Of a DNA stretch of 48,014 nt, positions 22,595 to 31,000 are shown piece by piece. How positions within the stretch are numbered: the stretch's first letter is position 1; every line of letters starts with the position of its first letter. The stretch is taken from positions 1-48,014 of the forward strand of contig NZ_BCVA01000047.1 of the NCBI RefSeq assembly GCF_001591505.1. Direction: 5' to 3'. A program made the translations under genes and the position numbers. The stretch comes from Neobacillus niacini NBRC 15566 (lineage in GTDB: Bacteria > Bacillota > Bacilli > Bacillales > Cytobacillaceae). The notes under the pieces are model-generated. The model was not told the DNA's origin. It ran no database searches and saw only the letters and a program-made list of their open reading frames with translations.

Positions 22595-22623
22595 TTGTAT
22601 TTGTTTTGTTGTCCTGTTACAAT
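22595..22623 (+). promoter_or_regulatory. Promoter of the 2-oxoacid oxidoreductase operon
   Basis: TTGTAT (22595-22600), 17-nt spacer, TACAAT (22618-22623). Transcription should start near 22630, about 66 nt before the start codon. Confidence 0.6.
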
Positions 22624-22640
22624 AAAATTAATTTAATTTA

Positions 22641-22661
22641 TAGAATATTTATAATATTCTA
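22641..22661. promoter_or_regulatory. 21-bp perfect palindrome, likely operator
   Basis: TAGAATATT-TAT-AATATTCTA is a perfect inverted repeat with 9-bp arms. It lies at about +11 to +31 of the promoter at 22595-22623, a typical repressor roadblock position. The rest of the stretch 22322-22594 holds nothing I recognise. Confidence 0.5.
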
Positions 22662-22696
22662 TATCAAACTTCGTTACATAGATGGGAGGAATACTT

Positions 22697-23707
22697 TTGT
22701 CAAAATTGCCAAAAACAAATGAATTAGGTTTTTTTGAAATTCGCCTTGAGTCAATCGGCGGATTAGGGGCTAACCTGGCTGGTAAAATGCTTTCCGAGGA
22801 TGGAGTTGTTGGAAACGGACTGAATGGAGTCGGTTTTTCATCATACGGTTCAGAGAAAAAAGGTTCCCCTGTAAAAGCCCATATTCGCTTTTGTGAGCCA
22901 GAAACAAATATTCGAGACACCACACCTATAGAACGTCCTCATGTTGTCGGCATTTTCCATGATGCCCTGTTTAAAACTATCGACTGCACAAGCGGGATCT
23001 ACCCTGACAGCACAATCCTAGTAAACTCACAAAAATCCCCTGACGAACTGAAAAATCTCATGAAAATTGCTGGCGGTACCATTGCCATCATTGACGCCAC
23101 TGGTATCGCGTTAGAAGAACAAACAAAAGCCAACACCGCAATGCTCGGTGCTCTTTACCGTATCTTGGACTTTTTAGATCCTGAATCGATGAAAGAAACG
23201 ATACGACGTACCTTTGAAAAAAAATATCCACACCTTGTTGATCCCAATATTCGGACCTTCGATCGTGGATTTAATGAAGTCGAATTTAAAACTTATCTTC
23301 CAGAGGATGGTGTCGAACCTAAACCTTTTTCACGACCAGAACCCGTTCTTGGTTATGAAACCCAGGCGCTAGGCGGAATGATTACCAATCCAGGTAACAG
23401 TATATTAAAGGATTTAAGTATTTCACGTGCCGGTATGCTCCCTCATTTTCATGAGGAAAAGTGTATCAATTGCGCGGCCTGTGATACAGCTTGCCCAGAC
23501 TTTTGCTTTGTATGGGAGGAAAAACCAGACAAAAAAGGTCGTCCTCAAATGTTTCTCAGTGGTATTGACTATCAATATTGCAAAGGCTGCTTGAAGTGTG
23601 TAACGGCATGTCCTGTGGAAGCGCTATCAGGTGAACGAGAATACAATGATGGCTATGCGGATAAAAACCGTGTACCCCATTTATTTGATTTAGTGACTCA
23701 AAACTAA
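22697..23707 (+). CDS. 2-oxoacid:ferredoxin oxidoreductase, gamma-delta fusion
   Basis: The 336-aa protein joins a gamma domain (residues 1-190; GGLGANLAGKML near 16, GVGFSSYGSEKKGS near 40) to a delta ferredoxin domain. The delta part has two 4Fe-4S motifs, CINCAACDTACP near 255 and CKGCLKCVTACP near 295. It carries electrons from the TPP site in the alpha-beta subunit encoded next to ferredoxin. TTG at 22697 has GGGAGG at 7 nt; the ATG at 22682 precedes that site and is rejected. The gap to the next gene is 17 bp. Confidence 0.93.
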   Translation: MSKLPKTNELGFFEIRLESIGGLGANLAGKMLSEDGVVGNGLNGVGFSSYGSEKKGSPVKAHIRFCEPETNIRDTTPIERPHVVGIFHDALFKTIDCTSGIYPDSTILVNSQKSPDELKNLMKIAGGTIAIIDATGIALEEQTKANTAMLGALYRILDFLDPESMKETIRRTFEKKYPHLVDPNIRTFDRGFNEVEFKTYLPEDGVEPKPFSRPEPVLGYETQALGGMITNPGNSILKDLSISRAGMLPHFHEEKCINCAACDTACPDFCFVWEEKPDKKGRPQMFLSGIDYQYCKGCLKCVTACPVEALSGEREYNDGYADKNRVPHLFDLVTQN

Positions 23708-23724
23708 GGAAAGGACGGGATGTT

Positions 23725-26037
23725 ATGTCCATTGAAATAAACCAAGAAAATCTTAAAACTGAAATGGGAACGGTTGAGCAAAGTTTTGTATTTGAATCTG
23801 GAAACGAAATGGCGGCGTATGCAGCCCACCAAATTAATTATCATGTCATGGGGTACTTCCCTATTTCCCCTTCAACAGAAGTTGCCCAGTTCCTTGATGG
23901 AATGAAATCTAGAGGTGAACATGATATTGTTTTAATTCCAGCAGATGGCGAACACGGTTCGGCAGGTATATGCTATGGGGCTTCTACAGGCGGCGGCCGT
24001 GTTTTTAACGCTACCAGTGCCAATGGATTCCTTTATATGTTAGAGCAGCTGCCAGTTCAATCTGGAACACGGTTTCCGATGGTATTAAATTTAGTGAATC
24101 GCTCTGTTTCAGGTCCATTAAATATTCATGGAGATCATTCTGATTTATATTTCGGGCTGAATACGGGATGGCCCATCTTAATGGCCCGCGATCCGCAAAT
24201 CGTATATGATATGAACATTATTGCGATTAAATTAGCAGAAGATCCTGAGGTACGACTTCCTGTCATTGTTTCATTCGACGGGTATTTCACCTCTCACCAA
24301 AAACGCCGTGTACAGGTGATTAAAAATAGAAGTGACGTCCAAAAATTCATTGGGGAACCTCCGAGGAACTTCCCTCATGCCTTAGATCGTGAAAATCCTG
24401 TTACCATCGGCCCATATATGAATGAACCTGATTATATTAATAACTGCTATCAACAATCAGAAGCGATGTACAATGCCGAAGCTGTGTTTGAAAGAATTTC
24501 TAAGGAATACGCAGAATTAACCGGACGTGAATATCCGATCCTTGACTTATATCGTATGGACGATGCGGAAGTGGCCGTGTTTATGTTGAATTCCGCTGCA
24601 GAGGTTTGTAAGGACGTTGTTGATCGACTCCGTTCACAAGGAATCAAGGCGGGTGTGATATCTCCAAATATGATACGTCCCTTCCCTCAAAAACAAATAG
24701 CGGAAGCTTTGAAAAATGTTAAAGCGGTAACCGTTGGCGATCGTGCCGATTCATACGGAGCACATGGTGGGAACATGGCCCTTGAACTAAGAGCCGCTCT
24801 GCAAACGGTTGGTAATGCTCATACAAAGGTAATCAACCGAATTTACGGATTAGGCGGCAAAGATTTTTATGCAGATGACGCCGAACACTTTTTCCAGTTA
24901 GCTATTGAAGCCGCTGATAAAGGTTTTGCAGAGAAGCCGTTTGACTACTTTGGGCATAATCCAGGGAAACCAGAGTTTGCTCCGAAACGTGTGTTAAATC
25001 CGATGAAAAAAGAAGACTTAAATACGGGTCTAATTACGGTTACGCCTGATGAAAAAACGGGTGAATTGAAAGTGAAAATTCCGCCTTTACGGAGTTTAAC
25101 GAAAAAGCCAAAGAGACTGGCTTCCGGTCACGGAGCTTGCCCAGGCTGCGGTATTTTCTCAGGGCTGGAATTGTTTTTTAAAGGAATTGAAGGTGACATC
25201 GTTGCACTATTCCACACTGGATGTGCGATGGTTGTAACCACTGGTTTCCCTTATAGCTCTCATAAAGCAACGTATATTCATAACCTATTCCAAAATGGCT
25301 CTGCTACCCTTTCCGGTCTTGTGGAAATGTTCCATGAAAGAAAGAGACGCGGTGAATTGGCGGAACTGGGCCTGAGTGATGACTTTACTTTCGTTATGGT
25401 TACAGGTGACGGTGGTATGGACATCGGCATGGGTCCTGCAATTGGAACGGCATTACGGAACCATAAAATGATCATCCTTGAGTATGATAATGAAGGTTAC
25501 ATGAATACAGGCAGTCAGCTCTCCTACTCTACTCCAATGGGGCATATGACGAGTACATCCAATATTGGCGGCTTCCAAAATGGAAAACCATTCCATCACA
25601 AGGATACGGCTCAAATTATGGCAGCTACTCATATCCCTTATGTATTTACCGGGACGGAAGCTTTTGATCGTGACCTGTTAAAGAAAGCAGCCAAAGCTCA
25701 GTGGTATGCCAATAATGAAGGCTTGGTTTATGGCAAAATCTTAATTACCTGCCCATTGAACTGGAAGTCAAAGGATGAATTGGGTCAGACGATTGTTGAA
25801 GCTGCTGTGAACTCCTGCTTCTTCCCTCTTTATGAGGTTGAGCATGGGGTTACAACAGTCACCTATAATCCAGAGGAGAAAAATAAACGATTAGCTGTAT
25901 CCGAATGGCTGAAGTTGATGGGTAAAACGAAACATTTGCTGAACGAAAACAGTAAAGACATGTTGGAGATGTTTGATAAGGAAGTTGACCGTCGTTGGAA
26001 TATGTTAAAAGCGAAGCATGAAAGTCCATATCTATAA
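23725..26037 (+). CDS. 2-oxoacid:ferredoxin oxidoreductase, alpha-beta fusion
   Basis: The 770-aa protein joins an alpha subunit (POR_N near 20-250 with GYFPISPSTEVAQFL, then domain II EVAVFMLNSAAEVCKDVV) to a beta subunit (about 455-690). The beta part has CPGCG near 468 and the TPP-binding GDGGMDIG..N near 561. The complex oxidatively decarboxylates a 2-oxoacid with CoA and gives acyl-CoA plus reduced ferredoxin. Substrate choice (pyruvate, 2-oxoglutarate, branched-chain or aryl) cannot be read with confidence. Such oxygen-sensitive enzymes are unusual in aerobic bacilli, which use pyruvate dehydrogenase. AAAGGACGGG precedes the ATG. Confidence 0.93.
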   Translation: MSIEINQENLKTEMGTVEQSFVFESGNEMAAYAAHQINYHVMGYFPISPSTEVAQFLDGMKSRGEHDIVLIPADGEHGSAGICYGASTGGGRVFNATSANGFLYMLEQLPVQSGTRFPMVLNLVNRSVSGPLNIHGDHSDLYFGLNTGWPILMARDPQIVYDMNIIAIKLAEDPEVRLPVIVSFDGYFTSHQKRRVQVIKNRSDVQKFIGEPPRNFPHALDRENPVTIGPYMNEPDYINNCYQQSEAMYNAEAVFERISKEYAELTGREYPILDLYRMDDAEVAVFMLNSAAEVCKDVVDRLRSQGIKAGVISPNMIRPFPQKQIAEALKNVKAVTVGDRADSYGAHGGNMALELRAALQTVGNAHTKVINRIYGLGGKDFYADDAEHFFQLAIEAADKGFAEKPFDYFGHNPGKPEFAPKRVLNPMKKEDLNTGLITVTPDEKTGELKVKIPPLRSLTKKPKRLASGHGACPGCGIFSGLELFFKGIEGDIVALFHTGCAMVVTTGFPYSSHKATYIHNLFQNGSATLSGLVEMFHERKRRGELAELGLSDDFTFVMVTGDGGMDIGMGPAIGTALRNHKMIILEYDNEGYMNTGSQLSYSTPMGHMTSTSNIGGFQNGKPFHHKDTAQIMAATHIPYVFTGTEAFDRDLLKKAAKAQWYANNEGLVYGKILITCPLNWKSKDELGQTIVEAAVNSCFFPLYEVEHGVTTVTYNPEEKNKRLAVSEWLKLMGKTKHLLNENSKDMLEMFDKEVDRRWNMLKAKHESPYL

Positions 26038-26043
26038 AATAAG

Positions 26044-26076
26044 ATCCCAAGTGATTTCATTTCACTTGGGATTTTT
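26044..26076 (+). terminator. Terminator of the oxidoreductase operon
   Basis: A perfect stem ATCCCAAGTGA with TCACTTGGGAT around TTTCATT, followed by TTTTT. Confidence 0.92.
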
Positions 26077-26084
26077 AATTCCGT

Positions 26085-26260
26085 GGCTAATTGTTACCTA
26101 AACTGCACCTGTATCTTATTATGGGCACAATAGTGAGTTTATTGTTACCCAAAATCGATTTATAATTGGAAACGGGCACAATTAGCCTATTATTATGCCC
26201 GTAAATCCCATTTGCTTAGAGTTAAGGGCACAATAGTCTATTATTCTAGCCAATGAGACT
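26085..26260. repeat. Palindrome array B, GGGCA...TGCCC-type units
   Basis: Units begin GGGCACAAT at 26123, 26174 and 26226 (steps of 51 and 52 nt). Each runs to a complementary end: GTTACCC at 26150, ATGCCC at 26200, CTAGCC at 26251. The middle unit is nearly symmetric, with GGGCA...TGCCC arms and ATTAG/CTATTATTA inside. A degenerate unit (GGCTAATTGTTACC) precedes them at 26085. The array lies between the ends of two convergent genes, after the terminator. Confidence 0.7.
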
Positions 26261-26293
26261 ATTTGTCTGGGATTAGCCAAGTGGAGTCCCATC

Positions 26294-26929
26294 TCAATAT
26301 AATCTTTTCGAATAACCTTCTTTAAGCCTTTCCTCTATGGATTCGGTACTGCTACCGGGAAGTCCAGCGTGATCAAATATGATTTTTGCTGCGGAGGGCA
26401 ATGTTTCTTTGTCAGCCCAAGAACTAGGTTCCCATAAACTAGAGCGTTTAAAGGCTTTCGCACAATGGATATAACATTCCTCTATCTCTACACCAATACC
26501 TAATAGAGGGGCTCGGCCTCTTACGGACATCTGTTCAAGAAGGTCAACGTCTTTTACCAAATACGCCTTTCCATTCACTCTCAATGTTTCCCCTAAACCA
26601 GGAATCATAAATAACAGACCTACGTTAGGGTTTGCCAGGATATTTCGCATGGTATCGATTCTTTTGTTACCCGGTCGCTCTGGAATAACCAAATAGTTTT
26701 CATTTATGACTTTAACAAATCCAGGCATATCCCCTCTTGGTGAAACATCACCTTTACCCGATGAATCAGAACTAGTAATCACTAAAAATGGAGATTTGGA
26801 AATGTATTCTTCACAATGGTGATCTAAATATGTAATCGTCTTGCTCTCAACTAATTCACTTGGGAAACCAATTAATGTACGCAATTCCTCTTCTGTTTGG
26901 CTGAAATCCTTAAATGGTTTATTCATCAT
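26294..26929 (-). CDS. PPOX-class flavin-binding oxidoreductase
   Basis: The 211-aa protein has the pyridoxamine-phosphate-oxidase-like split barrel: FLVITSSDSSGKGDVSPRGDMPGFVKV (about 47-73), PERPGNKRIDTMRNILANPNVGLLFMIPG, and RVNGKAYLV. The C-terminal segment CYIHCAKAFKRSSLW belongs to the MSMEG_1061-type subgroup. Members bind FMN or F420; substrates are mostly unknown. ATG at 26929 follows AGAGAGG. It lies 50 bp downstream of the MFS gene with a hairpin between. Confidence 0.85.
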   Translation of the reverse strand: MMNKPFKDFSQTEEELRTLIGFPSELVESKTITYLDHHCEEYISKSPFLVITSSDSSGKGDVSPRGDMPGFVKVINENYLVIPERPGNKRIDTMRNILANPNVGLLFMIPGLGETLRVNGKAYLVKDVDLLEQMSVRGRAPLLGIGVEIEECYIHCAKAFKRSSLWEPSSWADKETLPSAAKIIFDHAGLPGSSTESIEERLKEGYSKRLY

Positions 26930-26950
26930 ATTTTTCCTCTCTTCTCACAG

Positions 26951-26977
26951 AAAAGAGGCAACCCAAACGGTCACCTC
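26951..26977 (-). terminator. Probable terminator of the MFS gene
   Basis: On the minus strand GAGG-TG-ACC and GGT-TG-CCTC pair with an internal mismatch, followed by TTTTCTG. The signal is moderate. Confidence 0.55.
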
Positions 26978-26979
26978 AT

Positions 26980-28233
26980 TTACATGACTTCATTCCGCTT
27001 CTTCAAATAGCGATATAAAATAATACTGAAAATAGAACATAACAGTCCGCAGACACCAATAAATATAAATCCTGCCTGAAATCCTCTCATTAACCCCATT
27101 TCCGCTCCAAGAAAGCCAGTGAACCATCTTTTAAAGAATTCAATCAGTGCTCCTAAGAATAAATTGCTGATAACAACCACAATCCCCATAATCGTTACGG
27201 TAACGGTAATCGCAGCGTCAATTCCATTCGGATATCTTTTTGCGATTAATGCCATTACGGTTGGATAAACGGGTGCAATTCCAAACCCAGCTGCCGCATA
27301 TAACCAAACACCTGTAGGCCCCAATAAAGTAGCCAAAATGGTCGTAATTCCAGCAAGGCCGGAAAAAACAATGATAGAAATCATAAATCCGATTTTATCA
27401 GTAATAAATCCTAGAAGTAACCTTCCGACCATAAAACAGAGGAAAAAGATTGATAACATACCGGAAGCCGCCGCCCCACTCCATTGAAACGATCTCACTA
27501 GAAAGTTAACAAGCCAGCCTGCAATCGAAAGCTCGACGATTACTCCAAACGATAGAATGATAATGATGAACCATGCTACCCGATCTTGTAAGAACGTCTT
27601 CATCGGCAGTCGTTCGTGTTTAGTTGTTTGATCAACTGGAAGTGTACTAAAAAATGCTGGGATCATAGGAATGATGCATAAGGAGAGCATGAAAAAATAC
27701 ATTCCCTTCCAGCCTAGCTCTTGACCTCCGATAAACGTCATACCCATCAAGCCTGCTGCCATTAAGGGTGCCGCCGTTGAACTAAGTCCATAAAAGAAAT
27801 GAGATAAGTTCATCATAAAGCCAGTATTTTTTGTGAAAATTCTTGCAGCCAAAATGGCCAACGCGATTTCTAACATTCCGTTCCCTAAGTACATAATGAA
27901 ATAGGAGACGGAAAAGATAGCAAAATTACTAGAAAAATAAATAAAAACACCTGATACTGCCATTACACCAAAAGCAATCAGACTCGTAAGCTTAATCCCT
28001 ACTTTAGATGAAAAAGCACCAGTAAAACTGCACGCGATTAAAAACCCAATGGAATTAATCGCTAATAGAAAACCAACCTGCAGTTCATCAATCTTATAAT
28101 CAATTTGCATCTGAGGAATGGCTGGTCCCTTGATATTTTCCGATAGCCCAAATACTAAGTATCCAAGAAAAATAACAAAAAACGAAAGTGGTATGTATTT
28201 CTTTACTTGTTGTGTTTGTGGCAATGTTTGCAT
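26980..28233 (-). CDS. MFS transporter, FucP-like/sugar-type
   Basis: The 417-aa protein has twelve predicted helices. The first reads FFVIFLGYLVFGLSENIKGPAIP, and the internal GFIT DKIG (GRLLLGFITDKIGF, near 270) is a motif A-like loop. It fits MFS proteins related to fucose or unknown-metabolite permeases and lacks the drug-pump motif C. A phzF gene starts the unit, 26 bp upstream, so the pair may handle one compound. AAGGGG precedes the ATG at 28233 by 9 nt. Confidence 0.82.
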   Translation of the reverse strand: MQTLPQTQQVKKYIPLSFFVIFLGYLVFGLSENIKGPAIPQMQIDYKIDELQVGFLLAINSIGFLIACSFTGAFSSKVGIKLTSLIAFGVMAVSGVFIYFSSNFAIFSVSYFIMYLGNGMLEIALAILAARIFTKNTGFMMNLSHFFYGLSSTAAPLMAAGLMGMTFIGGQELGWKGMYFFMLSLCIIPMIPAFFSTLPVDQTTKHERLPMKTFLQDRVAWFIIIILSFGVIVELSIAGWLVNFLVRSFQWSGAAASGMLSIFFLCFMVGRLLLGFITDKIGFMISIIVFSGLAGITTILATLLGPTGVWLYAAAGFGIAPVYPTVMALIAKRYPNGIDAAITVTVTIMGIVVVISNLFLGALIEFFKRWFTGFLGAEMGLMRGFQAGFIFIGVCGLLCSIFSIILYRYLKKRNEVM

Positions 28234-28259
28234 CTTATATACCCCTTCACGCTAAATTT

Positions 28260-29123
28260 TTAATACCACTTACCTTCTGATACGACAATGACTTGCCCGC
28301 CGACTTGGATGAGATAGTGATCATCTGTCTTGTTGGCATGTATTTTTAGTAGCGATGGTCTACCTATAAAAGCACCTTGTTCGACACGATAGTTTATTTC
28401 ATTGGTATTAAAAAAGTTATGTTCCAATAAATATCCTGCTAAATTTCCATTAGCACTTCCTGTTGCTGGGTCTTCTAGATACCCTGGTATAGGCATAAAT
28501 AATCTTACATTTATATCGTTTTCTGGGCTTGCGGTTTCAGTTGTAAAGACAAGTAAATTAACATCTCCCAGATCCTTCAATAGGTCTGCATAGGCTCGAT
28601 GGCCAATTTTACAAAGGCTTACAGCATCCAATGATTTCAAATGGACAATAACACTTGGTAATCCTGTTGATACCACTTGAATCGGAAAATCAGTATTGAT
28701 ATCATCTCGATTGATTTGTAATGCAGCTGAAATTCTATCAATCTCAACATTAGCACCAAATTCAGGTTGATTTTGAGTCATCCATGCGTATTTATCTTCA
28801 AATATAACGGGTATTTGCCCAACAGGCAGGTTTAGTTTAACTTCACTTCCTTCTGAACAATCATATAGATAGTTGATAACATAAGCAGTGCCTAGGGTCG
28901 GATGTCCAGCAAAAGGTAATTCAGAATCAGGGGAGAAAATCTTAACATCATAGCCCCCATTATCCTGCAAGCCAGACATAATGAAAGTCGTTTCCGAAAA
29001 GTTCATTTCTCGAGCTATTTTTTGCATCTCCGTTGTATGCATTTTCCTTTCTGGTATAAAGACAGCTAATTGATTTCCCTCATATTTGTTCTCAGCAAAT
29101 ACATCTACAATAAAAAACTTCAT
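28260..29123 (-). CDS. PhzF-family isomerase/epimerase
   Basis: The 287-aa protein has the PhzF fold markers: F.VDVFAENKYEGNQLAVF at the N-terminus (with the usual GN..AV), ARE MNFSETTF (catalytic Glu near 44), PFAGHPTLGTA near 72, and DPATGSANGNLAGYL near 210. PhzF enzymes act as isomerases in phenazine synthesis, but most homologues have unknown substrates, and no phenazine genes are here. The frame opens at TTG 29138; ATG 29123 has GGAGG at 8 nt and starts MKFFIVDVF. It is followed at 26 bp by an MFS gene. Confidence 0.88.
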   Translation of the reverse strand: MKFFIVDVFAENKYEGNQLAVFIPERKMHTTEMQKIAREMNFSETTFIMSGLQDNGGYDVKIFSPDSELPFAGHPTLGTAYVINYLYDCSEGSEVKLNLPVGQIPVIFEDKYAWMTQNQPEFGANVEIDRISAALQINRDDINTDFPIQVVSTGLPSVIVHLKSLDAVSLCKIGHRAYADLLKDLGDVNLLVFTTETASPENDINVRLFMPIPGYLEDPATGSANGNLAGYLLEHNFFNTNEINYRVEQGAFIGRPSLLKIHANKTDDHYLIQVGGQVIVVSEGKWY

Positions 29124-29149
29124 TTTCATTTCCTCCAAATCTTACTTAA

Positions 29150-29809
29150 TTAACAACAAAAATCATAGGGATGAAGCGGAGGATTTGCAGGAAGCAGCCA
29201 TTTTGGCTCGTGGGATGAATCCTTCCAATGCCATGCCCCCAGTGCTGCAGCACAGGCATCAATCATATGACTTTCTTCATCAATGAATGCGGGGAGCTGT
29301 GTTACGTGCTGCTCCCCTAACCAATTTTTTATAAAACTTCTTGAAGACATATCTTGTTTATACGTCAATACATATGCTAAATCTTTTGATAGAATTCTTG
29401 ATCCGATTACGGCTCCAGGGTGCACTTCGACAATGGATATCGGGTGAATGCTCGTGAGATTTTCTATTTCTCTCGTAAGTTTAATTCCTCTCAATGTTAA
29501 GTAGACCATTCGGTTAAATGTCGGTGGCATGATGGAACCCGACTTCATCCCAAGAGAAACAATAAACTGTCTCAATTGTTTATCACCTAGTCTATCCCCA
29601 CCGCCGTCCTGGTAGGACAATGGAGCGTCCATCCCAATGACCACTTCATCAATTTGACTTTGCTCCTGTATTTCTTCCAAAATTTCAAGATCTCCTATAC
29701 TTCTCCTTAGTTTGAGAAATGTTAATTCTCCATCTTGCAGTTCAAAGACAGCCAAGACCGTATGTTGAGGGTTGCTTGGACCGGATAAATCAATGCCTAT
29801 TATTCTCAT
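29150..29809 (-). CDS. DUF429 RNase H-fold protein
   Basis: The 219-aa protein starts with the DUF429 signature GIDLSGPSN (4-12). It then has IDEVVIGMDAPLSYQDGGGDRLGDKQLR (53-80), a Thr/Arg-rich central part, IVEVHPGAV, and the C-terminal MIDACAAALGAWHW. The Asp residues (D6, D60, D184) fit the acidic cluster of RNase H-like nucleases, but activity is unproven. ATG at 29809 starts the conserved strand. It lies 26 bp upstream of the phzF-like gene on the same strand, so DUF429-PhzF-MFS may form one operon. Confidence 0.84.
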   Translation of the reverse strand: MRIIGIDLSGPSNPQHTVLAVFELQDGELTFLKLRRSIGDLEILEEIQEQSQIDEVVIGMDAPLSYQDGGGDRLGDKQLRQFIVSLGMKSGSIMPPTFNRMVYLTLRGIKLTREIENLTSIHPISIVEVHPGAVIGSRILSKDLAYVLTYKQDMSSRSFIKNWLGEQHVTQLPAFIDEESHMIDACAAALGAWHWKDSSHEPKWLLPANPPLHPYDFCC

Positions 29810-29916
29810 AAAAACTCACCTTCTAATCTTCATCTGAGAATCTAAAGAAACCAATATAGGAAGCCGCTAGAACTCTTTCCGTAATACAATGATTGACATT
29901 CAATCACATAGTTCAT

Positions 29917-30426
29917 TTAAGAATCCTTTTTAAGTTGTTTATAATAAATCACGGTAGTATCTAGTTCTCCCTTATCCGAAAGGGCAAAGTGTGGGATTTT
30001 TCCAGCCTGGATATACCCAAGAGATTGATAGAGGAAATTGGAATGATCCCCTTCCCTTGTATCAAGGATAAGTAAAGTCCTTTTTTCATCAAACGCTCGT
30101 TCTTCCGCTGCTTTCATTAAGGAACGCGCTACTCCTTTACGTCTAGCATTTGGTCCAGTCATTAATTTTGCAATTTCAGCTCGGTGAAGACCATTCTGCT
30201 TGCTACATAAGTGCAGTTGGATGGTTCCGACGATCTCATTATCTACTTTCGCAATAAATAAATTCACATCTGGGTTCATTACAGTTTGCCAATAGTCTCT
30301 CGCATCTGATAAATTCATAGGAGGTAAAAATCCAATAGACGCACCGTCATCCACCACCTGAACCAAAAGTTCAGAGAGTTGGTCTAAATTGGTCTCAATT
30401 GATTTAATTTCTTCTATTACTAACAT
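29917..30426 (-). CDS. GNAT-family N-acetyltransferase
   Basis: The 169-aa protein has a clear acetyl-CoA motif (RRKGVARSLMKAAEERAF, residues about 105-122) after strand HRAEIAKLMTGPNA, then LLILDTREGDHSNFLYQSLGYIQAG. It resembles small-molecule acetyltransferases of the YpeA/PanZ-like type; the substrate is unknown. Its start at 30426 has only a weak site (AAAGTAGG), so expression may be low. No terminator was found in the 107 bp before the DUF429 gene. Confidence 0.86.
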   Translation of the reverse strand: MLVIEEIKSIETNLDQLSELLVQVVDDGASIGFLPPMNLSDARDYWQTVMNPDVNLFIAKVDNEIVGTIQLHLCSKQNGLHRAEIAKLMTGPNARRKGVARSLMKAAEERAFDEKRTLLILDTREGDHSNFLYQSLGYIQAGKIPHFALSDKGELDTTVIYYKQLKKDS

Positions 30427-30506
30427 ACTAAATACCTACTTTCTCAATAAGTGTGTATATCAACTTAATTTGGCCCATTATCGACAAAACCGCTATCATT
30501 TCATGC

Positions 30507-30536
30507 TTGTATATGTAAAAAAATTGTTAATATAAT
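30507..30536 (+). promoter_or_regulatory. Promoter of the DUF2809 gene
   Basis: TTGTAT (30507-30512), 18-nt spacer, TATAAT (30531-30536), 33 bp before the start codon at 30569. Confidence 0.65.
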
Positions 30537-30568
30537 GAAGATTATACTGTGGAAAAAAGGTGTTGCCA

Positions 30569-30985
30569 ATGATTTCTAAAAATCATTCTCATATTTACCT
30601 AAGGGGAACATATTTTATGGCTGTCGTCATTACGATTTTACTAGGCCTTGCCTCTAGAAAATTCAGCCATCTGTTATTCCCCTTTTTAGCAGAGAATGCT
30701 GGCGATGTTCTATGGGCAATGATGGTCTATTACGGATTCCGGTTTTTATTAGTAAAGAAACGGATGTTAACAGCCATCATTCTCAGCTTTTTGTTCAGCT
30801 TCGGTATCGAATTCAGTCAGTTGTATCAAGCAGATTGGATCAATCATATTCGCGGAACTCTGCTGGGAGCGTTGATATTAGGTAAAGGCTTCCTAACAGA
30901 GGATTTAATTCGGTATACAACAGGAATTATCATTGGTGCTAGTTTTGATCGTGTATTGATCATAAAAAAACAGAAGAACACATAA
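30569..30985 (+). CDS. DUF2809 membrane protein
   Basis: The 138-aa protein has four hydrophobic segments and the DUF2809 features: GLASRKFSHLLFPFLAENAGDVLWAMMVYYGFRFLL and FSFGIEFSQLYQADWIN, then RGTLLGALILG. Acidic and aromatic residues lie at helix ends. The function is unknown. The frame opens at GTG 30560, but ATG 30569 has AAAAAGG at 8 nt. Its stop codon lies in the loop of a hairpin shared with the convergent DUF4129 gene; the two stops are one base apart. Confidence 0.8.
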   Translation: MISKNHSHIYLRGTYFMAVVITILLGLASRKFSHLLFPFLAENAGDVLWAMMVYYGFRFLLVKKRMLTAIILSFLFSFGIEFSQLYQADWINHIRGTLLGALILGKGFLTEDLIRYTTGIIIGASFDRVLIIKKQKNT

Positions 30986-31000
30986 TTCAATGTTCTTCTG
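30971..31000. terminator. Shared bidirectional terminator
   Basis: CAGAAGAACA (30971-30980) and TGTTCTTCTG (30991-31000) form a perfect 10-bp stem. The 10-nt loop contains both the + strand TAA (30983-30985) and the minus-strand TGA (30987-30989). The strong T-run (TTTTTTT) is on the minus strand. Confidence 0.85.

Noticed and set aside
22424..22636. 70-codon + strand frame before the oxidoreductase operon
   Set aside because: No binding site, low-complexity hydrophobic translation, and it overlaps the operon promoter.
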